From: Smittium mucronatum
Lineage: Eukaryota; Kickxellomycota; Harpellomycetes; Harpellales; Legeriomycetaceae
Length of the DNA: 15,026 bases
Assembly (NCBI GenBank): GCA_001953115.1
Contig: LSSL01007165.1
Location: forward strand, 1 to 15,026
Direction of reading: 5' to 3'
Position 1 is the first letter of the stretch. Every line of letters begins with the position of its first letter. Both the position numbers and the translations under genes were made by a program. Below, piece by piece: positions 10,237 through 15,026 of this stretch. Below the pieces are notes generated by a model. That model did not search any database, was not told the origin of the DNA, and was given only the letters and a program-made list of their open reading frames with translations.

Positions 10237-11884
10237 TTTGAATATTTCAAGTTAAAAGGATAGAATAGAAAAGTAAAGTAGATTTCCAAACCAATCAATT
10301 TTTTAATTTTCAATATTTCAAACAACTTTCTCTTTTTACTGTGGGGCTCCCAATTAAAATTTTAAATATACTGTATATTTAGGTTCATCTGTATATTCCA
10401 AGAATTCTCTTAAAATATTAGGAAAATTTACATTTAATTTCACATTCTATCTACATTGAATTCTATATAAATTAGGGTTTAAATTGCACTATTATTTTTC
10501 AATATTGATAATAGTTTTAGGTTTGAGCTTGGGGTTGTGTATAATTTTATTATTTTTTCATTGAAATGTTCTGGTTATGAATAGTTGTCGATCCCAGTAA
10601 TTCATTTTTATAATTTTTTAGGTCATATTGCCTGATATTTGGTATTTTTATCTTTATATTCCATTCAAACTATTTTCAGGTTTTGGCAATGAATTTTATT
10701 GTTCTCTGAAGTATGCAAAGTTTCTCTTTAATTATATGATTTGGCTTGGAGTATGATCATATTTTTGAGCTTTAGTTTATGATGCCCTTATTATTATTAT
10801 CGATTTTTTGAGATTGGATCCCTTATTATTATTATTTTTTAAATCCAGGATACACACATTTATAGTGAATGTATATTTTGGATTTTTTAGATACTGAGCG
10901 AAAATCTTTGGATAAAAGTGATAATCTATCTTGATTATTTCCAACGAATTAGGTATGTCATAATCTTTATTATTATTATCAGTTTATAAAAAAATTTATG
11001 TTTAAAATAAAGAGTTTTTTTTTAATACTTCAATGCAGTTATGTATCAGCTAATCCATCTTTTTTGGATCTTTAATTTAAGCTTTTTGGACTACTTTATT
11101 AAATTCTTAAATCAATTTATAGGGTATAATGATATTATTTTAATTATAGACCAAGATCAAATTGTTTTTTTTTGGCATTTTTTAAGCATGTTTTTTCTAT
11201 AAATTTTAATAATATTTTTTTTGAAGATTGTAGATTTCAAAAAATAAAAGAAAGATGTCTCCAAATCGGCTTTATAAATTTTCAATTAAATTTTAACTTT
11301 TTGACGGAAAACTTTTGCTGATAGCCTGTAATTAAGCGAAGTTCCACCCAAGAATGCAATTTTCCTAGATCAAAAATCAATATCTGTTTCTATTTAGATT
11401 TTCGAGACCGGGATGAAGTTATTGTGCTTTTTTTTTTCACTGATATCTGGGTGGCTTGTGTTTTGAAACTACTTAAATTATCCAAGAATATGTTTTGAAC
11501 CATGTGGGGGCTATTTCTAGTGTTTTCCATCTAATTTTTTATTTTGAAAATATTTTGTTTTTTCTTGATTTTATCTCGGAGCTTTAACTTTATTTTCTTT
11601 TCAAAAAAAAGGGAAAACCTGATTTTTGATTTTTTATTAAAAAAATTCGATTGTAATCATACAGTTTTTATTATTATTTAACATGGCAGACATTTAAAAA
11701 TAAAGAAGTTTAAATTATATTTAAAAAATCAATATGTTTAGAAGAGACTCATTCTACAAAACGTTGTGGAGTGATGTACTTTTTTAAACTGGGTTTCTTC
11801 AAGAGAAGTCACTTAATGTTTAGGGTTTTGATGATAAAAAAAGATCAACCTATAACCTAAAAAGAGAATAGAAATCAAAAGTGA
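10237..11884. other. AT-rich stretch, T-rich and partly G-over-C on the plus strand
   Basis: No supported gene was found. The rows 10501-10800 contain 49 G and 29 C and are T-rich, so the skew is opposite in sign to the patch at 2881-3240. Simple repeats of TTA occur at 10785-10800, 10820-10835 and 10965-10979. A short start-initiated frame of 17 codons at 11734-11787 has mixed residues rather than the usual AT-type composition. It could be a scrap of the decayed coding island that begins just downstream, but it is too short to support alone. Confidence 0.5.
10785..10835. repeat. Two copies of a 16-base CCC(TTA)n motif, 35 bases apart
   Basis: CCCTTATTATTATTAT occurs exactly at 10785-10800 and again at 10820-10835. 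A related CTT(TATTAT)n run lies at 10965-10979. It is either a local segmental duplication or independent growth of TTA microsatellites. It is non-coding. Confidence 0.75.
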
Positions 11885-12212
11885 AAAATCAATAATGTAT
11901 TTTTCAAGATTAATTACTTCATTTTTGCATTATTTTCTCTACTAGAACTGAGAAGCGAGGAGAAGGTGAGATGCTGGAGATTAGGTCAAAGTTTGAGGAT
12001 ACTTAGTGGCTTGACAGAAATTACCGAGTGGAAAAGAGCAAGTACGAAGAGGGGGAAGTGTTTTTAATGTTACATCAAGCACAAATGTTACAAAATATCC
12101 CTGAAGACATGCAAAAAAAAAAGTTAGACTATTAGAGCAAATAAAACAAAAGATGCAGATTACTTGTGGTTTAGCGACAGCCAATACTGTTCACCCTTTG
12201 ACCCCTATTTAG
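11885..12212 (+). pseudogene. Possible decayed or intron-interrupted gene, product unknown
   Basis: Composition rises clearly above the AT desert and the plus strand reads protein-like in consecutive but shifted frames. One frame is open 11885-12064. A second is open 11914-12003, stops at TAG 12004, then is open 12007-12132 and contains EEGEVFLMLHQAQMLQNIPE. A third is open 12105-12209 and contains LLEQIKQKMQITCGLATAN, ending at TAG 12210. The second and third would join if the 10-A tract at 12113-12122 gained one A or lost two. The stop at 12004 could be a mutated CAG codon, or could fall in a 41-base intron (11966-12006). The ITCGLA.AN string faintly recalls the middle region of fungal Zn2Cys6 transcription factors; this is a weak resemblance only. 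A minus-strand open frame (11981-12184, 67 codons, Cys/Phe-rich) overlaps and I judge it a shadow. It is on the same strand as the amidase gene, about 350 bases upstream of it. Real coding origin is uncertain. Confidence 0.4.
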
Positions 12213-12562
12213 ATCATTTTTAAAATAGGTTAACGTTGATAGGGCTGGATGAGTAATCATTATAGAAAAAAATCGAACATAAGCAAATTATAGCGAAAAT
12301 AAAGAGCTTTGAGAAAAGAAAGCAGATATATCAGGCGAATGGCCATTTAGTGTTTAGAGTAAAGTTATATGCTATTATATATCTTTATACCCTGATTTTA
12401 TAGGTGGAGAGTAAAGTCCCTTATATTCTAGTAGTAATAATTATTTAAAGATAGTGAACAAAAGAAGGTACTATCCAAAACTAAGAAAAAAGAAAGAATC
12501 TAATTTTTCGTAAAAAATTAGCGAAGAGATATATTCTAACGATCAAAAAAAAAAAGACAAAA
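12213..12562 (+). promoter_or_regulatory. Upstream region of the omega-amidase gene
   Basis: This 350-base interval should contain the promoter and 5' leader of the gene starting at 12563. A TATATAT string lies at 12376-12382, about 180 bases before the start codon. It is a possible TATA element but unremarkable in such AT-rich DNA. The last 80 bases are purine-rich with long A runs, and the start codon context is AAAA-ATG with A at -3, favourable for eukaryotic initiation. The reading frame is open upstream to a TAA at 12482 with no other ATG. No specific regulatory site was recognised. Confidence 0.35.
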
Positions 12563-13405
12563 ATGAACAAGTTACGGATGGCTTTGATCCAACTGAAGGT
12601 TGGTTCGAACAAAGTGCTAAACATTTCGAATGCGCGTTCAATGGTACTGAAAGCGAGCAAGGAAGGTGCAAATGTCGTTGTCTTGCCCGAATGTTTCAAT
12701 ACCCCATACGGTACTGCTTACTTTAACGATTACGCTGAGGAAATCAATTCCTCGGAGATGGGACCTACGACTTTGGCGCTGTCAAAGATGGCGAAGGACG
12801 CAAAAGTGTTCTTAGTCGGAGGCTCAATTCCTGAACGGGCCGCAGATTCAGGCCAGATCTACAACACGTGCACGATTTGGAACGATCAAGGGACGCTGAT
12901 CGGAAAGCACCGCAAGATGCATCTGTTTGATATTGACGTTCCCGGCAAGATTACGTTCAAAGAGAGTGATGTGTTGTCGCCTGGGAATGAGTTGACGAGC
13001 TTCGCGACTCCGTGGGGCCATATCGGCGTCGGGATCTGCTACGACGTGCGGTTTCCCGAACTAGCCATGATTGCTGCGCGTCGCGGCTGTTTCGCGATGG
13101 TATACCCTGGAGCTTTCAATATGGTTACGGGGCCGATGCACTGGGAGGCGCTGATGCGCGCGCGGGCTATTGACAATATGATTTTTGTCGCTGGCTGTAG
13201 TCCCGCCCGCGACCTCGACTTTTCTTACCATGCATGGGGCCATTCCATTGTTGTTGGGCCCAAGGGCGACGTCAAAGCTACTTGCGAGTTTGACGAGACT
13301 ATTGTTTACGCCGACCTTGATCTCGCCGAAATTAAGGAAATCAGAACGAATATTCCCATATACGACCAACGAAGATTTGATATGTATCCAGATGTCTCCA
13401 AATAA
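12563..13405 (+). CDS. NIT2: Omega-amidase (NIT2/Nit3 type), nitrilase superfamily
   Basis: This 280-residue enzyme belongs to the carbon-nitrogen hydrolase family. It is expected to hydrolyse 2-oxoglutaramate and 2-oxosuccinamate to 2-oxoglutarate or oxaloacetate plus ammonia, completing the transaminase route of glutamine and asparagine breakdown. The hydrolase domain spans about residues 4-265. The catalytic triad is visible as Glu43 (LPECFN), Lys118 (HRKMHLFD) and Cys159 (GICYDVRFPE), with the accessory Glu134 in ITFKES. The LFDIDVPGKITF string marks the omega-amidase branch rather than the deaminated-glutathione amidase (Nit1) branch. Length matches the family (human NIT2 is 276). No targeting extension or membrane segment is seen, so a cytosolic location is likely. 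The start is the first ATG after an in-frame stop at 12482. The gene is unbroken and intronless at about 50% G+C, far above its surroundings. Its ending QRRFDMYPDVS resembles fungal, especially ascomycete, orthologues. The exact in vivo substrate is inferred. Confidence 0.95.
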   Translation: MNKLRMALIQLKVGSNKVLNISNARSMVLKASKEGANVVVLPECFNTPYGTAYFNDYAEEINSSEMGPTTLALSKMAKDAKVFLVGGSIPERAADSGQIYNTCTIWNDQGTLIGKHRKMHLFDIDVPGKITFKESDVLSPGNELTSFATPWGHIGVGICYDVRFPELAMIAARRGCFAMVYPGAFNMVTGPMHWEALMRARAIDNMIFVAGCSPARDLDFSYHAWGHSIVVGPKGDVKATCEFDETIVYADLDLAEIKEIRTNIPIYDQRRFDMYPDVSK

Positions 13406-14959
13406 CTTGCTCTTTTTATTTTTTAGCAGTCTCATCATTTATCTGTTTCTGAATTCTGTAGTTGTCTAGCATTATTATATTTAACATATGAGAATGGATA
13501 TCGTTTATGTTTTTAAAAGAAACCAACAATATTTCCTTTACTAAGATCTTTTTAATGTCAAATTTTAGTTTTAAATAAGTCATCAACTTATTTCTTCCCA
13601 TTGTCAAGCAGCAACTCCTGTAATTTTTATATAGGGTCAAGACAACTCTCTTTAATTTTAGTTTTGTCAAAAACTGGTCTTTTAGATTCTTTGAAATTGT
13701 GTCAATATCAAGATATTTGAAATTATGATTTATTGAACAAGACTAGAACAAGATATGACAAGACCAGCAATTAAGAGGTTGATAAACTTAGCCGTCAAAA
13801 ATTTAGCCAAGTCATTTATTATGTATGTATAATGAATATAAGCATTGGGTATTGTTGATAAAGGCTTGGCCTTACCGATTTATAGCGAAATTAAAACGTT
13901 TAGAGTCGTGATATTAATCCATAATTTATTTCAGTGGTTAATTTCATATCGCATGATAATACTTGTTGGTTTTAAACGAGCTATAAATCGCCACGAACAA
14001 ATGTTACATAAATAAAGACCGTTTTCCTATATTAAAACGGCTACTTTTTTTCGTTTGATTACTTCAGCTAGAGTATAGTTAAAGTTATCCAAACATTAAG
14101 TATAAAACTCCAAAAACTGAAAGATCTCTTATTCAATTTGCTTGTAGTAATTAAATCCCTTATCGGTTAACAAATTTTTAGGATAAAGATAGTAAGACTA
14201 AATCATACCATTTATATTCGGTTAAATTTGACATCAGAGACTTTAAGACTTTAAAACAGAAGATATAGGCAGGCAGTAGTTTGGCTATTATTGCTAAGCT
14301 GGGATTTTCTTCAGTTCTTACAATTAGCCAGCAATGTGGGTAAAGTCTGGGGATATATTGGGTAGTCTTCTTAATGTTATTTCATCTTATTAAATATTTG
14401 GTCAAAATATATCCATATTTCTCGTAATAATAGAACCAAGGAATTTTTCTTTTAGATATTAACGAAATTGGTTAAAATATTTAAACTAGGTTGACATAAT
14501 ATGTTTTTATAAATGTGGAATTAGAAAAAAATGTATGTTTTTGTTCGCCTCATTGGGTTCTAAACTGTATTTTCCATATATCAGCCCATGCTTTATGGTA
14601 AAAAAGTAAAACCATAGTGTAAATATAAGATCTTTTCAGATATAAATAACTTTTTCTTGAAATAAAGGGAAGACGCGAATAGAAAACTTACAAATAACAC
14701 GGTGTAACAAGCATAAATATGTATATTCCATAATTATACACTACTTCATTTCTAAGAGAAAATGCATCACACTATTAAAAATGTTAGAATAGGTCGAGCT
14801 CTTTATAGCGAAAATTAATCCATATTAAACGAGAAGAGGAGGCATATATTAAGATTATCATTTTATTGGATAAAACTAAGCAGAAATTTATAAATACAAT
14901 AAAACTAGCGAATTAAAATTACCAAACTTTTTTTTTTATGTTTTTTTTTTGTATCACGG
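13406..14959. other. AT-rich downstream region without a supported gene
   Basis: It begins directly after the amidase stop codon and should include that gene's 3' untranslated region. AATAAA strings occur, for example near 14010, but none can be picked as the real polyadenylation signal. Open frames at 13416-13670 on minus and at the gene's 3' end on plus have no recognisable features and are treated as chance. A slightly less AT-rich patch near 14250-14350 is open over 20-35 codons in two frames at once, with no identifiable product. A perfect hairpin lies at 14019-14040. Confidence 0.55.
14019..14049. other. 7-bp hairpin followed by a T run
   Basis: CCGTTTT at 14019-14025 pairs perfectly with AAAACGG at 14034-14040 around an 8-base loop. 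The T run of CTACTTTTTTT follows at 14041-14051. In a bacterium this would suggest an intrinsic terminator on the plus strand. In this eukaryote-like context, about 610 bases after the only gene, a functional role is doubtful. Confidence 0.35.
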
Positions 14960-15026
14960 AATTTTATTGTATGATAACTTCATTAAAAACTATATTAAAA
15001 AAATTTGAAAAAAAGAAAAAGTCGTA
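14960..15026. repeat. Right copy of the direct repeat, truncated by the window end
   Basis: It matches bases 1-66 at about 90% identity in the same orientation. It is preceded by a run of T and the string GTATCACGG, which may lie outside the unit. The window ends at the CGTA that, in the left copy, lies about 30 bases before the G+C-balanced block. Another copy of that block is therefore predicted just beyond the end. The divergence shows these are not one sequence read twice, as a circular molecule assembled with identical overlapping ends would give. Confidence 0.85.

Noticed and set aside
11981..12184. 67-codon minus-strand frame with Cys and Phe-rich sequence.
   Set aside because: It lies opposite the plus-strand coding-like island. 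The plus frames have more protein-like composition and the same direction as the neighbouring gene, though this is a judgement, not proof.
12481..12699. Minus-strand 72-codon frame over the start of the amidase gene.
   Set aside because: Shadow of the amidase gene and its A-rich leader.
13061..13469. Minus 125-codon and plus 94-codon frames over the 3' half of the amidase gene.
   Set aside because: Antisense and out-of-frame shadows of a strongly supported gene.
13416..13670. 84-codon minus frame just after the amidase gene.
   Set aside because: Lys, Leu, Ile and Asn-rich background composition, with no motif or homology recognised.
1..15026. CRISPR array, integrase, transposase or phage module.
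   Set aside because: No regularly spaced repeats and no conserved catalytic motifs of these systems were found on either strand.

Overview
The window looks like nuclear DNA from a compact-gene eukaryote, most likely a fungus. It is extremely AT-rich: rows I counted by hand are near 15-25% G+C. It carries one unmistakable intact gene, at 12563-13405 on the plus strand. This is an intronless omega-amidase of the nitrilase superfamily (NIT2/Nit3 type), 280 residues, at roughly 50% G+C. Its C-terminal signature (QRRFD.YPDVS) and the central RFPELAMIAARRG block look more like the ascomycete Nit2/Nit3 family than like animal NIT2. The fungal assignment rests on my recall of the family, not on a search. 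No ribosome-binding sites, operon structure, tRNA, recognisable rRNA or CRISPR were seen.

Layout. (1) Bases 1-66 are one copy of an AT-rich sequence that recurs, about 90% identical and in the same orientation, as the last 67 bases (14960-15026). The window therefore begins and seems to end at the same dispersed repeat, as expected for a contig broken at a repeat or for a unit of a longer repeat array. (2) Bases about 96-660 are a sharply bounded block of near 50% G+C directly after the left repeat copy. It has perfect hairpins and three overlapping but start-less open stretches. I cannot assign it to a known RNA or element; it is the most puzzling piece here. (3) Bases about 660-11880 are an 11-kb gene desert of very high A+T, with homopolymers, short tandem repeats, one strongly strand-skewed patch (2881-3240, C far above G) and an isolated 11-G tract. 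No convincing gene was found there. (4) Bases about 11885-12212 form a second compositional island with coding-like fragments in shifted frames on the plus strand. It may be a decayed gene, or the end of an intron-containing gene. (5) Bases 12213-12562 are the upstream region of the amidase gene, followed by the gene. (6) Bases 13406-14959 are AT-rich downstream sequence without a supported gene.

How the parts relate. The amidase is a stand-alone metabolic gene that removes the omega-amide of 2-oxoglutaramate (and 2-oxosuccinamate) left after glutamine (or asparagine) transamination. Nothing around it suggests a pathway cluster. The main biological interest is the contrast between ordinary-composition islands (repeat block, decayed island, amidase gene) and the surrounding AT desert. 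This could reflect repeat-induced mutation, a pericentromeric or subtelomeric AT isochore, or simply the genome-wide intergenic state of the organism. The sequence alone cannot decide between these.
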